Source of the DNA: Streptomyces harbinensis
GTDB taxonomy: Bacteria > Actinomycetota > Actinomycetes > Streptomycetales > Streptomycetaceae
NCBI RefSeq assembly: GCF_900116145.1
Contig: NZ_FPAB01000002.1
Coordinates: forward strand, 1 to 64,000
Direction: 5' to 3'
Length of the DNA stretch: 64,000 nt
Part shown: piece by piece, positions 37,115 to 47,171 of the stretch
How the letters are laid out: every line of letters starts with the position of its first letter
Numbering within the stretch: the first letter of the stretch is position 1
Program-made: the position numbers and the translations under genes
The notes under the pieces: model-generated
Database searches by the model: none
Told to the model about the DNA's origin: nothing
What the model saw: only the letters and a program-made list of their open reading frames with translations

Positions 37115-38063
37115 ACGAGCCCCCCAGCGGCTCCACGGGCCGCACCCCCGGGTGGCCGGCCGCCGGCCTGCCCTCGGTCTGGAGCGGCCGGACGGCGGGG
37201 GAGCGGGTGTGGGCCTTCGCCAGCCGGGCCGGCAGCGCGGCGGCCCTGGCCGGGGCGCTCGCCGGGTCGGGCGGGAGCGTGACGGGCGGTACGTCCGGTG
37301 GCGGCAGCACGGGGTGCGGCTGCCGCCCGGGTCTCCCGCTCAGCCGGTCCCGCAGTACCAGCAGCCGGCGCTCCACCTCGCGGATCACCGGCTCGCACCA
37401 CGGCAGCGCCAGCAGGATCAGCAGGCCGGCCGCCCAGCCGAGGAGCACATCGCTCACCCAGTGGGTGCCCAGATACACGGTGGTGGCGCCCACGCCGAGC
37501 GCGAACACCGCGGCGATGATCGACAGCGTTCTGCGGGCCCGGGGCGTGGTGGCCAGATAGGCGAGAATCCCCCAGGTCACCACGGCGTTGGCGGTGTGGC
37601 CGGAGGGAAATATATCTCCGTTCAACCACATCTCGTTGGAGCCGATGTCATTCGCGTAGTGCGGCCCTTCCCTGGCCATGCCCAGCTTCGCCGCGCCGAC
37701 CGAGAGATTCAGCGCCAGCAGCGCCACACCCATCACCAGCAGCGGGCGCAGCGTGCGCTGCCGCCACGAGCGCCACCCCAGCCAGGCGGCCACCAGCACC
37801 GCGGTGGGGCCGCGCTGCCCGAGCACCACGAAGTAGTCGAGGAAGGCGTGCAGGCCCGGCCACTGCTTGTACGGCCGGAACAGCATCACCTGCCAGTCGA
37901 ACCTGACCAGCCAGGACGTGCTCAGCACCGCCGCCACGATCGTCGCGTACGCGCCCAGCGTCGCCCACAGGAGTGCGATCCGGGTACGGCTCATGCCGGG
38001 AGCCGCGACGGCCGGTCGCTGCGGCTCCTGCTCGAGGCGGGCAAAGAATCGGTCGGTACGCAC
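37077..38063 (-). CDS. PAP2 superfamily membrane phosphatase
   Basis: This 328-aa protein is an integral membrane lipid phosphatase of the PAP2 type. Hydrophobic helices begin at about residue 27 (IALLWATLGAYATIVAAVLS). Signature motifs are KLGMAREGP (motif 1, weak form), PSGHTANAVVTW near 154-165 (motif 2, His) and GTHWVSDVLLGWAAG near 200-214 (motif 3, His). A Pro/Ala-rich cytoplasmic or outer tail of about 100 residues ends it. Substrate (undecaprenyl-PP or phosphatidate) is not known. Confidence 0.88.
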   Translation of the reverse strand: MRTDRFFARLEQEPQRPAVAAPGMSRTRIALLWATLGAYATIVAAVLSTSWLVRFDWQVMLFRPYKQWPGLHAFLDYFVVLGQRGPTAVLVAAWLGWRSWRQRTLRPLLVMGVALLALNLSVGAAKLGMAREGPHYANDIGSNEMWLNGDIFPSGHTANAVVTWGILAYLATTPRARRTLSIIAAVFALGVGATTVYLGTHWVSDVLLGWAAGLLILLALPWCEPVIREVERRLLVLRDRLSGRPGRQPHPVLPPPDVPPVTLPPDPASAPARAAALPARLAKAHTRSPAVRPLQTEGRPAAGHPGVRPVEPLGGSFSPASSAPPHRP

Positions 38064-38401
38064 CTCAGCAAGATTACAGCCGGTGATAGGAGCACTTCGA
38101 CTCCGGCCTGCTTTCGTGATGCCGATGTGATGTGCCGGGAGTCTTTTCCGGGGGTGATTGGCCTGGAGTTTTCCCGCTGTTCACCCGGCTTTACGAATTT
38201 CCCGGAACCCATGATTTGCCGATCTGGCGATGATGGTACGGCCATTCGGATTGTTTTTCTTTCAGGGCTTTTCGGGTGACGCGCGGCCGGCCGCACGGCC
38301 CGCCGGTCACGCACCGGAGTCCCTGGGGCCGCGGGCCACCCCTGACGTACGCTGTGGCTCGTCCGTCCCCGCTCCGCCCCGTCCCCAAGGTGCCTGCGCC
38401 C
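38064..38401. other. intergenic region, 338 bp
   Basis: The divergent region between PAP2 and MFS genes is less GC rich than its surroundings, with T-rich stretches near 38245-38270. One PhoP-like half-unit GTTCACCCGGC lies at about 38178-38188, but no second unit follows. No gene is seen. Confidence 0.45.
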
Positions 38402-40006
38402 ATGGCGAGTCCGCTCCCCGCCCGAGACCGCAACCGCTGGTCGGTTCTGGTCGTGCTGTGCGTCAGCCTGCTGCTGGTCGCCATCGACGCGACCGTGCTG
38501 CACGTCGCCGTGCCCGCCGTCACCGAGGACCTGCGGCCCGGCGCGGTCGAGCTGCTGTGGATCGTGGACGTCTACCCGCTCATGTGCGCCTCGCTGCTGA
38601 TCCTCTTCGGCACCCTCGGGGACCGGATCGGCCGGCGCCGGGTGCTGCTGCTCGGGTACGCCTGCTTCGGGCTCGCCTCCGCGCTGGCCGCCTTCGCCGC
38701 CACCCCCGGGGTGCTGATCGTGGCCCGCGCGCTGCTCGGCATGGGCGGGGCGATGATCATGCCGGCCACCCTGTCGATCCTGCGGCACGTCTTCCCCGAC
38801 CGCAGGGAACGCGCGCTGGCGATCGGCATCTGGAGCGCGGTCGCGGCGGTGGGCGCGGCGATCGGCCCGCTGGTGGGCGGCGCGCTGCTGGAGTACTTCT
38901 GGTGGGGCTCGGTCTTCCTCGTCAACATCCCGCTGATGGTGCTGTGCCTGCCGGTGGCGCGCTGGCTGCTGCCGGAGTCCACCGGGGACCGCCAGGGCCC
39001 CTGGGACGTGGCCGGGGCGCTGCTGGCGGCCGGCGGCCTCTTCACGGTGATCATGGCGCTCAAGCGGGCGGGCGGCGGGGAACTGTACAGCCCGCTCACC
39101 CTGCTGGCCGCGCTGACCGGGGCGGTGCTGCTGACGCTCTTCGTCCGCCGCCAGCGCGCGCAGCCGCATCCGCTGATCGATCTGCGGGCCTTCGCGCGCC
39201 CCGCCTTCGGTACCTCGGTGGGCTGCATCGTGCTGACCGTGCTGGCGCTGGTCGGACTGGCGCTGATCGCCGCCCAGTACCTCCAGCTGGTGCTCGGACT
39301 CACCCCGCTGCAGACCGGGCTGCGGCTGCTGCCGCTCAGCCTGGCCGCGATCACCGCCGGGCTGCTGGGCGCCCGGCTGCTCCAGCGGCTGGGGCCGCGG
39401 CTGATGGTCTCGCTGGGCTTCGTGCTGACCGCCTGCGCCGTGCTGACCCTGATGCAGCTGGGCGAGCAGGACCGGCCGCTGCTGATGGCCGCCGGGTTCG
39501 TGCTGCTCGGCTTCGGCCTGGAGACCGTGCTGTTCGCCTCCTACGAGTCGATGCTCTCCGACGCCCCGGCCGGCCGGGCGGGCGGCGCGGCGGCGATCGG
39601 CGAGACGGCGTACCAGTTCGGCGCCGGGCTCGGCATCGCGCTGCTGGGCAGCATCATGAACGCCGTCTACGGGCCCGCCGTGCGCGGCGCCCAGGGCGTG
39701 GGCGAGGAGCACACCGCGGCGGCGGCGCACTCGCTGGGCGAGGCGTACTCGGTGGCCGCCCAGCTCGGCGGCGGTCCCGGCCTCGCCCTGCGGCAGACGG
39801 CCCGGGAGGCGTACGTCCACGGCATGCACCTGACGCTGGCCGCCAGCGCCGTCCTGCTGCTGCTCGGCGCCCTGGCGGCGCTGCGGCTGCCCCGGCTGCC
39901 GGCCGCCACCGGCCCGGGCGCGCCGGAGAGCGCCGCGGTGCCGGTCGGGCCGCAGCACGGCCCGCGGGAGCGACCGCTCTTGCCCACCGGGGTCACCCGG
40001 CCCTAA
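38402..40006 (+). CDS. MFS drug:H+ antiporter (DHA2-type, 14 TM)
   Basis: This 534-aa inner-membrane exporter is of the EmrB/QacA group. The first helix is WSVLVVLCVSLLLVAIDATV near residues 11-30, with the DATVLHVAVPAV motif typical of DHA2. Motif A is GTLGDRIGRRRVLLLG near 74-90, and motif C-like GPLVGGALLEYFWW is near 153-166. About 14 hydrophobic stretches can be counted. The tail is Pro/Arg-rich. ATG 38402 with AAGG upstream is the start. The substrate is unknown. Confidence 0.9.
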   Translation: MASPLPARDRNRWSVLVVLCVSLLLVAIDATVLHVAVPAVTEDLRPGAVELLWIVDVYPLMCASLLILFGTLGDRIGRRRVLLLGYACFGLASALAAFAATPGVLIVARALLGMGGAMIMPATLSILRHVFPDRRERALAIGIWSAVAAVGAAIGPLVGGALLEYFWWGSVFLVNIPLMVLCLPVARWLLPESTGDRQGPWDVAGALLAAGGLFTVIMALKRAGGGELYSPLTLLAALTGAVLLTLFVRRQRAQPHPLIDLRAFARPAFGTSVGCIVLTVLALVGLALIAAQYLQLVLGLTPLQTGLRLLPLSLAAITAGLLGARLLQRLGPRLMVSLGFVLTACAVLTLMQLGEQDRPLLMAAGFVLLGFGLETVLFASYESMLSDAPAGRAGGAAAIGETAYQFGAGLGIALLGSIMNAVYGPAVRGAQGVGEEHTAAAAHSLGEAYSVAAQLGGGPGLALRQTAREAYVHGMHLTLAASAVLLLLGALAALRLPRLPAATGPGAPESAAVPVGPQHGPRERPLLPTGVTRP

Positions 40007-40047
40007 CGTCGCCCCGTCCCGCGTCCCCGGCCCCAGGAGGCACCGCC

Positions 40048-41235
40048 ATGCCCACCGGTACCCCGCCGCCCTTCGACCCGGCCGATCCGCTCGGGCTCGA
40101 CGACCTCCTCGGCCCGGAGGACCTGGCCGTGCGGCGCACCACCCGCGCGTGGGCGGACGAGCGGGTCCGGCCGCACATCGCCCGCTGGTACGAGGAGGGG
40201 CGTGCCCCGGTGCCCGAGCTGGCCCGGGAGCTGGGCGCCCTGGGCGCGCTGGGCATGACGCTGGAGGGGCACGGCTGCGCGGGGGCGTCCGCCGTGCAGT
40301 ACGGGCTGACCTGTCTGGAGCTGGAGGCGGCGGACTCCGGGATCCGTTCGCTGGTGTCGGTGCAGGGGTCGCTGGCGATGTACGCGATCCACCGGTTCGG
40401 CTCGCCGGAGCAGCGCGAGCGCTGGCTGCCGTCGATGGCGCGCGGCGAGACGATCGGCGCGTTCGCGCTCACCGAGCCCGATCACGGCTCCGATCCGGCC
40501 GGGATGCGGACCCGTGCGGAGCGCAGCGGCGGTGACTGGGTGCTGACGGGCCGCAAGATGTGGATCACCAACGGTTCGGTGGCGGGCGTCGTGGTGGTGT
40601 GGGCCCGTACGGAGGAGGGGGTGCGCGGGTTCGTGGTGCCCACCGACCGGCCCGGGTTCACCGCGACGGAGATCCGGCACAAGTGGTCGCTGCGGGCGTC
40701 GGTGACCAGTGAGCTGGTGCTGGACGGGGTACGGCTGCCCGCCGGCGCGGTGCTGCCGGAGGCGCGGGGGCTCGGTGCGGCGCTGGCCACCCTGGCGCAC
40801 GCCAGGTACGGGATCGTCTGGGGCGCGCTGGGGGCCGCCAGGGACTGTTTCGAGACAGCGCTGTCCTACGCGGGGGAGCGGGAGCAGTTCGGGCGGCCGG
40901 TGGCCGGCTTCCAGCTCACCCAGGCCAAGCTGGCGGACATGGCGGTGGAACTGCACAAGGGGTTGTTGCTGGCGCACCATCTGGGCCGCCGGATGGACGC
41001 GGGGCGGCTGCGGCCGGAACAGGTGAGCTTCGGCAAGCTGAACAATGTCCGGGAAGCGCTGGAGATCTGCCGTACCGCCCGGACGATCCTGGGTGCCAAC
41101 GGGATCTCGCTGGAGTACCCGGTCCTGCGGCACTGCGGGAATCTGGAGTCGGTGCTCACCTACGAGGGCACCAGTGAGATGCATCAGCTGGTGCTGGGCA
41201 AGGCGCTCACCGGACTCGATGCGTTCCGGGGCTGA
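40048..41235 (+). CDS. acyl-CoA dehydrogenase (glutaryl-CoA-dehydrogenase-like)
   Basis: This 395-aa FAD enzyme is nearest in pattern to glutaryl-CoA dehydrogenases. FALTEPDHGSDPAGMRTRAE lies near residues 141-160 and WITNGSVAGVVVVWA near 173-187. The catalytic Glu is in TYEGTSEMHQLVLGK near 371-385. The decarboxylating type and substrate are inference. ATG 40048 has AGGAGG at optimal spacing. It lies 41 bp after the MFS gene and may be co-transcribed. Confidence 0.9.
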   Translation: MPTGTPPPFDPADPLGLDDLLGPEDLAVRRTTRAWADERVRPHIARWYEEGRAPVPELARELGALGALGMTLEGHGCAGASAVQYGLTCLELEAADSGIRSLVSVQGSLAMYAIHRFGSPEQRERWLPSMARGETIGAFALTEPDHGSDPAGMRTRAERSGGDWVLTGRKMWITNGSVAGVVVVWARTEEGVRGFVVPTDRPGFTATEIRHKWSLRASVTSELVLDGVRLPAGAVLPEARGLGAALATLAHARYGIVWGALGAARDCFETALSYAGEREQFGRPVAGFQLTQAKLADMAVELHKGLLLAHHLGRRMDAGRLRPEQVSFGKLNNVREALEICRTARTILGANGISLEYPVLRHCGNLESVLTYEGTSEMHQLVLGKALTGLDAFRG

Positions 41236-41254
41236 CGCCCGGAACACGCGCCGG

Positions 41255-41286
41255 GGTGGTGCGCGCCCGGCCGGGCGCGCACCACC
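41255..41286. terminator. bidirectional terminator hairpin
   Basis: GGTGGTGCGCGCCCGG is followed directly by its exact complement (16-bp arms, no spacer). It lies between the convergent acyl-CoA dehydrogenase and SepF-like genes. Confidence 0.85.
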
Positions 41287-41727
41287 TCAGCTCTGGTTGA
41301 AGAAGCCGGTGGCGTGCCGGCGGCTGTCGCTGACCACCTGGTAGTCACCGGGGGTCAGCAGGAAAACCCGGTTGGCGACCCGGTCGATGGAGCCGCGCAG
41401 GCCGAAGATCAGGCCGGCGGCGAAGTCGACGACGCGCTTGGCGTCGCCGGGCTCCATGGCGGTGAGGTTGATGACCACCGGGACCCCGTCGCGGAACAGT
41501 TCACCGATGCGGCGGGCGTCGCGGAAGCTTTCCGGCGTCACCGTCGCGATCCGGCCGCTGTCCCCCTCCGGTGCCGGCTCCTCCACCGCCCGCACCGCCG
41601 GGTCGGTGGCCCACGGCTCGGTGCCGTCGCCCGGCTCGGGCCCCTCGGCGTACTCGTCGTCGTAGTAGCGCATCTCGCGGTCCTCGACGAGCCCGAGCCA
41701 GGCGCTCGCCTTGCGTACCGATCCCAT
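41287..41727 (-). CDS. sflA: SepF-like cell-division protein
   Basis: This 146-aa protein is of the SepF family, which links FtsZ to the membrane. The C-terminal domain starts near residue 65 ([20 protein letters not shown]) and contains [20 protein letters not shown] and [10 protein letters not shown], all typical of SepF. Residues about 1-60 carry an acidic linker. S. coelicolor has SepF in the dcw cluster and two extra SepF-like proteins, SflA and SflB; the gene's neighbourhood (acyl-CoA dehydrogenase, PAP2) is like that of sflA as I remember it. ATG 41727 has GAGGAGG upstream. The N-terminus is not a clear amphipathic membrane helix. Confidence 0.88.
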   Translation of the reverse strand: MGSVRKASAWLGLVEDREMRYYDDEYAEGPEPGDGTEPWATDPAVRAVEEPAPEGDSGRIATVTPESFRDARRIGELFRDGVPVVINLTAMEPGDAKRVVDFAAGLIFGLRGSIDRVANRVFLLTPGDYQVVSDSRRHATGFFNQS

Positions 41728-42094
41728 GGATGCCTCCTCTCTCACGCGGCTCGAAACCGCCCACACCCCTATCGTCATCCATGATGCGGATGATGCGCCA
41801 AGTGGATTGGCGCCCGAACCGGATTTCGTGACGGTTCTGGTGCAATCGATTATGGCGCCCCATCAGGACATCGCGCGCCCGGAGCAGCTGACGGAGAGTG
41901 AAATCCGGGCAGGATGCGCGCCGGGTGGGGAGGTTCCGTGGAGTGGCTGAAAGTGGTTCTTGGCAAGGGGTCCGGGCTTGGTGAAGATTCGGTGCAGCGC
42001 TTGTCAGGGTCATGCCGATGAATCGCGGCAGGCCCCGACCACGCCTCACGGGCCCGCACACCCAGCGGGCCCCGGATTCCCCACGGAGGACATC
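41728..42094. other. intergenic region, 367 bp
   Basis: This divergent region holds the sepF-like ribosome site and, near 41960-41988, TTGGCA with GAAGAT at 17-bp spacing, which may be the protease promoter. A 79-codon ORF (41711-41950) has atypical codon use and is not accepted as a gene. Confidence 0.45.
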
Positions 42095-43012
42095 GTGAGT
42101 ACCGAGCGCCCCAACCCCCACAGACGCCTCGTCAAGCGGCTGCGGCTGATCGCCGCCGCCTCCGGTGTGGCGGCCCTGACAGCCTTCGCGCTGCCCAGCA
42201 CGGCCGGTGCCGAGCCGGTCCAGACCTTCAGCACCGCCCAGCTGGCCACGGCGGACTCGGCCGTGCTCGCGGCCGACATCGCCGGCACCGCCTGGACGGT
42301 CGACGAGGAGACCGGCAAGGTGCTCGTCACCGTGGACTCCACCGTCACGCAGGAGGAGATCGCGGAGATCAAGGAGAGCGCCGGTTCCCTCGCCGGTGCC
42401 ATCGAGGTGGAGCGCACCCCCGGCACGCTGGAGAACTACCTGTCGGGCGGTGACGCCATCTACGCGAGTGGCTGGCGCTGCTCGGCCGGCTTCAACGCCA
42501 CCCGCGGCGGCACGACGGTCATGCTGACCGCCGGCCACTGCACCGACGGCGCGGGCACCTGGTGGGCCAACTCCGCCCGGACCACCGTCATCGGCGGCAC
42601 GATCGGCTCCAGCTTCCCGGTCAACGACTACGGGCTGGTGTCGTACACCAACTCCTCCATCGCGCGTCCGAGCAACGTGTACCTGTACAACGGCACCTAC
42701 CGCACCATCACCGGCGCGGCCAACGCCACCAACGGCCTGGCCGTCCAGCGTTCCGGCTCCACCACCGGCCTGCGCTCCGGCTCGGTGACCGGCCTGAACT
42801 ACACCGTCAACTACGGCGGCGGCGACATCGTCTACGGCATGATCCGCACCAACGTCTGCGCCGAGCCCGGCGACAGCGGCGGCCCGCTGTTCTCCGGCAA
42901 CACCGCCATCGGTCTGACCTCCGGCGGCAGCGGCAACTGCACGATCGGCGGCACCACCTACTTCCAGCCGGTCGTGGCGGCGCTCAACGCGTACGGGGCC
43001 ACCATCCCGTAA
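42095..43012 (+). CDS. streptogrisin-type secreted serine protease
   Basis: This 305-aa S1 family pre-pro-protease has a signal peptide (basic [20 protein letters not shown], Ala-rich cleavage region), a propeptide to about residue 112, and a mature chymotrypsin-like domain of about 190 residues starting near [10 protein letters not shown]. The triad is His in LTAGHCTDG, Asp in VNDYGLVSY, Ser in [12 protein letters not shown]. Similarity is closest to streptogrisin B-like sequences from memory. GTG 42095 follows GGAGGA. It is followed by a strong hairpin and then a second homologous protease. Confidence 0.93.
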   Translation: MSTERPNPHRRLVKRLRLIAAASGVAALTAFALPSTAGAEPVQTFSTAQLATADSAVLAADIAGTAWTVDEETGKVLVTVDSTVTQEEIAEIKESAGSLAGAIEVERTPGTLENYLSGGDAIYASGWRCSAGFNATRGGTTVMLTAGHCTDGAGTWWANSARTTVIGGTIGSSFPVNDYGLVSYTNSSIARPSNVYLYNGTYRTITGAANATNGLAVQRSGSTTGLRSGSVTGLNYTVNYGGGDIVYGMIRTNVCAEPGDSGGPLFSGNTAIGLTSGGSGNCTIGGTTYFQPVVAALNAYGATIP

Positions 43013-43431
43013 CGGGCCCGTCCGCCGTAGCGGTTCATCCTCCCCGCTGCCCCCGTCCGGTTCACCCGGACGGGGGCAGCGGCATCTCGTTCGGGGGATG
43101 TCGGATGTCACGAAAACCGGACTGCGGCGAACGGTGAGCGAACCCGGAGCGACGGTTTTCAGACAGGTCTAGTCCTTACCCTCGGCGAGCTTCGAGGGGC
43201 GCAACGCGCGTAGCGTGGCGGTGAGTTGGCAGATACCGGGCGTGTTCGGGACACATCGACCGGCCTCCCGTGCGGTGATCGAACTCCCGTCCGGGGCGTG
43301 AAGTCGTTCTTGTGTGGGCCCCCGCAGGATGGGAATACTCGCCATCACCGCTTGGCATGAACGTGGCTGAAGAGTCAGGTTCCTGCCTTCTCCGGAGCTC
43401 TCGGCTCCAACCCCCACAGGAGGAAACAAGC
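43013..43431. other. intergenic region, 419 bp
   Basis: It contains the hairpin at 43046-43080, a short TTTTCAGACAGGTCTAG that resembles the right end of the palindromic element at 27835-28000, and a promoter-like TTGGCA at 43352-43357. TGGCATGAAC at 43353-43362 is close to an AdpA site. No gene is accepted. Confidence 0.45.
43046..43080 (+). terminator. terminator hairpin after the first protease
   Basis: GCTGCCCCCGTCCGG and its exact complement (15-bp arms) with loop TTCAC. No T-run is present, as often in streptomycetes. Confidence 0.8.
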
Positions 43432-44505
43432 GTGACAAACCGACGCATGTCCGCGCGGCGCATCACCATGGCCGCCACCGGTGTCGCGGCACTGCTGGCC
43501 GGGTCGTTCACCATGTCGCAGGCGAACGCCCAGACCCCCACCTTCACCCCGGACGTCCTGTCCTCGCAGGCGGCCGTCGAACTGGCGACCACCCTGGACG
43601 ACACTCTGTCCGCCGAGACAGCAGGCACCTTCTACGACGCCGAGACGGAAACCCTCGTGGTGAACGTCACGGACAGCTCCGCCGTCTCCGAGGTCCGGGC
43701 CACCGGCGCCGAGGCGCGCGTGGTGGAGCACACCCTGGCCCAGCTGGAGGCCGCGGCCGACGAGGTCGAGGAGTACGCCGTGCCCGGCACGGCGTGGGGC
43801 ATCGACCCCGTCTCCAACGCCGTCAAGGTGACGGTGGACTCGACCGTCTCCGGCGACGCGCTCGCCGAACTCCAGGCCACCGTGGACGGCCTCGGCGGCC
43901 AGGCCGTCCTGGAACAGGTCGAGGGCGAGTTCTCCCCGTACATCGCGGGCGGTGACGCCATCTACACCTCCGGCGCCCGCTGCTCGCTCGGCTTCAATGT
44001 CACCATCGGCGGCCAGCGCGGCTTCCTGACGGCGGGCCACTGCGGCTCGACCGGCAGCAGCTGGTCGGCGACCTCCGGCGGCGCGGCGTTCGGCACCCTG
44101 AGCACCAGCGTCTTCCCGGGCTCCGACTACGCGGCCGGCACCTACAGCTCCAGCATCGCCAGCCCCAGCTCGGTCAACCTGTACGACGGCTCCACCCGCG
44201 CCATCACCGGTGCGGCCAACCCGGTCGTCGGCCAGACCGTCGAGCGGTCCGGCTCCACCACCGGCCGGCACAGCGGCACGGTCACCGCGCTGAACGTCTC
44301 GGTCACCTACCCGCAGGGCACGGTGCGCGGCACCATCCAGACCACCGTCTGCGCCGAGCCCGGTGACAGCGGCGGCGCCCTCTTCTCGGGCAACACCGCG
44401 CACGGCCTGACCTCGGGCGGCAGCGGCAACTGCTCCAGCGGCGGCACCACCTTCTTCCAGCCGGTGGTCGCGGCGCTGAACGCGGTGGGCGCCACCATCC
44501 CGTAA
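43432..44505 (+). CDS. streptogrisin-type secreted serine protease, second copy
   Basis: This 357-aa S1 family pre-pro-protease has a signal peptide (ARRITMAATGVAALLAGSF, ending Ala-Asn-Ala), a longer propeptide than its neighbour (about residues 35-170), and a mature domain from IAGGDAIYTSG. The triad is His in LTAGHCGSTG, Asp in GSDYAAGTY, Ser in EPGDSGGALFSG. It resembles the first protease along the whole mature part (for example ERSGSTTG and [10 protein letters not shown]), so a tandem duplication is likely. GTG 43432 has AGGAGG eight bases upstream. Confidence 0.93.
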   Translation: MTNRRMSARRITMAATGVAALLAGSFTMSQANAQTPTFTPDVLSSQAAVELATTLDDTLSAETAGTFYDAETETLVVNVTDSSAVSEVRATGAEARVVEHTLAQLEAAADEVEEYAVPGTAWGIDPVSNAVKVTVDSTVSGDALAELQATVDGLGGQAVLEQVEGEFSPYIAGGDAIYTSGARCSLGFNVTIGGQRGFLTAGHCGSTGSSWSATSGGAAFGTLSTSVFPGSDYAAGTYSSSIASPSSVNLYDGSTRAITGAANPVVGQTVERSGSTTGRHSGTVTALNVSVTYPQGTVRGTIQTTVCAEPGDSGGALFSGNTAHGLTSGGSGNCSSGGTTFFQPVVAALNAVGATIP

Positions 44506-44566
44506 CAGGATCACCACAGACCCCGCTCCCGCCGCTCAGCACAGCGGGAACGGGTGGCACACTGCG

Positions 44567-44597
44567 AAGCCCCCGGCCGATTCCGGCCGGGGGCTTT
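44567..44597 (+). terminator. intrinsic terminator after the second protease
   Basis: AAGCCCCCGGCCG with its complement CGGCCGGGGGCTTT (11-bp GC stem, ATTC loop, short T-run) lies about 60 bp after the stop. Confidence 0.85.
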
Positions 44598-44632
44598 GTG
44601 CTGGAGAGAACGAAGCAACGGGGGAACAGGGC

Positions 44633-45835
44633 GTGTTCGGCATCATCCGACCCTGCCGGCACCGGCTGCCCGGCGGGCTCGGCGAGCAGTGGCTGGCCCA
44701 TCTGTGCGGTCTGTGCCTGGCGCTGCGCACCACGCACGGCCAGGCGGCGCGGCTGGCGACCAACTACGACGGGCTGCTGATATCGGTGCTCTACGAGGCG
44801 CAGGCGCAGCCCCCGGAGGCGGGCACCGCGCCGTGGCGCCGTACCGCGGGGCCCTGCCCGCTGCGCGGGATGCGCACCGCGTCGGTGGCCCGGGGCGAGG
44901 GCGCCGCACTGGCCGCCGCCGTGTCGCTGGTGCTGGCCTCGGCCAAGCTGCGCGACCACGCGGTGGACGGCGACGGGTTGCTGCGGCGCCGCTCCCTGGC
45001 GGCAGCGGCCGGGCGGGTGGCGCGCGGCTGGGAGCGGGCCGGCGCCCGGGGCGGGGCGGCGGTCGGTTTCGACGCGGGGCTGCTCACCGAGGCGATCGGC
45101 CGGCAGCAGGAACTGGAGGCGGCGGCGGTGCCCGGCGGTCCGCTGCTCGCGGTGACCGAGCCGACCGAGACGGCGACGGCGGCGGCGTTCGCGCACACCG
45201 CCCGGCTGGCGGGCCGGCCCGGCAACGCCCGGGCGCTGGCGGAGGCGGGCCGGTACTTCGGGCGGCTGGCGCATCTGCTGGACGCGGTGGAGGACCAGCG
45301 GCAGGACGCGGCGGACGGTTCCTGGAACCCGCTCACGGCCACCGGCACCAGCCGGGCGGAGGCCCGCCGGCTGTGCGACGACGCGGTGCTGGGGGTGCGG
45401 CTGGCGCTGGCCGAGGCGGAACTGCGCGACCAGCGGCTGGTGCATGTGCTGCTGGTGCACGAGCTGCGGCGGGCGGTGGACCGCGCCTTCGCCGGGCCCG
45501 GCGGGCGCACCTGCGGGCACCCCGCCACGGCGGAGAGCGTCCCGGGGCTCACCGACCCGCCGGGCCTCGTGGACCCGCCGGACACCGGGCGGCGCCGGCG
45601 CGGCTGGGCGGCGGGGTGTCTGGTCTGGGCGGGCATGTTCTGCACCTGCCAGGTGTGCTGCCGCGAGGACTACCCCGATCCGTGGACCGGCAAGGAACGC
45701 CACGGGTGCTGCCACTACTGCGACTGCTGCAGCGGCTGTGACACCTCGTGCTGCTCCTGCTGCTCCTGCGGTGAGGACAGCGACGACGGCGGGTGCTGCG
45801 ACAGCTGCGACTGCAACTGCGGCTGCGACTGCTGA
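44633..45835 (+). CDS. DUF5685-like protein with cysteine-rich tail
   Basis: This 400-aa protein has an N-terminal helical domain (residues 1 to about 325) with CRHRL and HLCGLCLALR near residues 8-31, a pattern I associate with the DUF5685 family. Residues about 329-400 form a Cys-rich tail with 23 cysteines, in CC, CxC and CxxC groups such as CCHYCDCCSGC and CCSCCSCGED, ending CNCGCDC. This resembles metallothionein sequences and could bind metal or form many disulfides. No signal peptide is seen; a hydrophobic CLVWAGMFCTC lies before the tail. GTG 44633 is the likely start. Function is unknown. Confidence 0.75.
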   Translation: MFGIIRPCRHRLPGGLGEQWLAHLCGLCLALRTTHGQAARLATNYDGLLISVLYEAQAQPPEAGTAPWRRTAGPCPLRGMRTASVARGEGAALAAAVSLVLASAKLRDHAVDGDGLLRRRSLAAAAGRVARGWERAGARGGAAVGFDAGLLTEAIGRQQELEAAAVPGGPLLAVTEPTETATAAAFAHTARLAGRPGNARALAEAGRYFGRLAHLLDAVEDQRQDAADGSWNPLTATGTSRAEARRLCDDAVLGVRLALAEAELRDQRLVHVLLVHELRRAVDRAFAGPGGRTCGHPATAESVPGLTDPPGLVDPPDTGRRRRGWAAGCLVWAGMFCTCQVCCREDYPDPWTGKERHGCCHYCDCCSGCDTSCCSCCSCGEDSDDGGCCDSCDCNCGCDC

Positions 45836-45879
45836 GCCGGCGGGGCGCGGGCGTGGCCGGACGGCGCCGGGCGCCCGCC

Positions 45880-45904
45880 GGGTGACGGCCGCCGGCCGTC
45901 ACCC
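45880..45904. terminator. bidirectional terminator hairpin
   Basis: GGGTGACGGC with its exact complement GCCGTCACCC and a 5-nt loop lies between the convergent Cys-rich gene and asd. Confidence 0.8.
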
Positions 45905-45919
45905 CGCGGGCGGCGGCGG

Positions 45920-47002
<1,083 letters not shown>

Positions 47003-47091
47003 CTACCCTGCACTGTCCCGGTCCATCACAGCCAATTCTTTGATGTCGGTCACGTGGGGGCGGACGGGAATGAAGATACTTCTGTACGGAA

Positions 47092-47107
47092 GTAACGCCC
47101 ATGAAAC
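47092..47107 (+). promoter_or_regulatory. GlnR-type half-box upstream of ureA
   Basis: GTAAC-N6-GAAAC (GTAACGCCCATGAAAC) matches the GlnR consensus GTnAC-n6-GAAAC exactly. It lies 64 bp before the ureA start. A second a/b repeat is not clearly present. Urease genes are known GlnR targets in S. coelicolor. Confidence 0.65.
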
Positions 47108-47171
47108 GCGCCCGCACTAGCCTCCCGGTGTCCGGCGCGTGGCGCGCGGTGACGACGGTGAGGTGGAGCGG

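Noticed and set aside
38178..38188. PhoP-like GTTCACCCGGC before the MFS gene
   Set aside because: A PHO box needs at least two direct repeat units; only one is visible.
41711..41950. 79-codon ORF between the sepF-like gene and the protease
   Set aside because: Overlaps the sepF-like start region. Third codon positions are not GC-biased as in real genes here, and no ribosome site precedes it.
43155..43172. TTTTCAGACAGGTCTAG, similar to the end of the palindromic element at 27835-28000
   Set aside because: Only one end with a few mismatches; no partner end was found nearby. Could be a remnant or chance.
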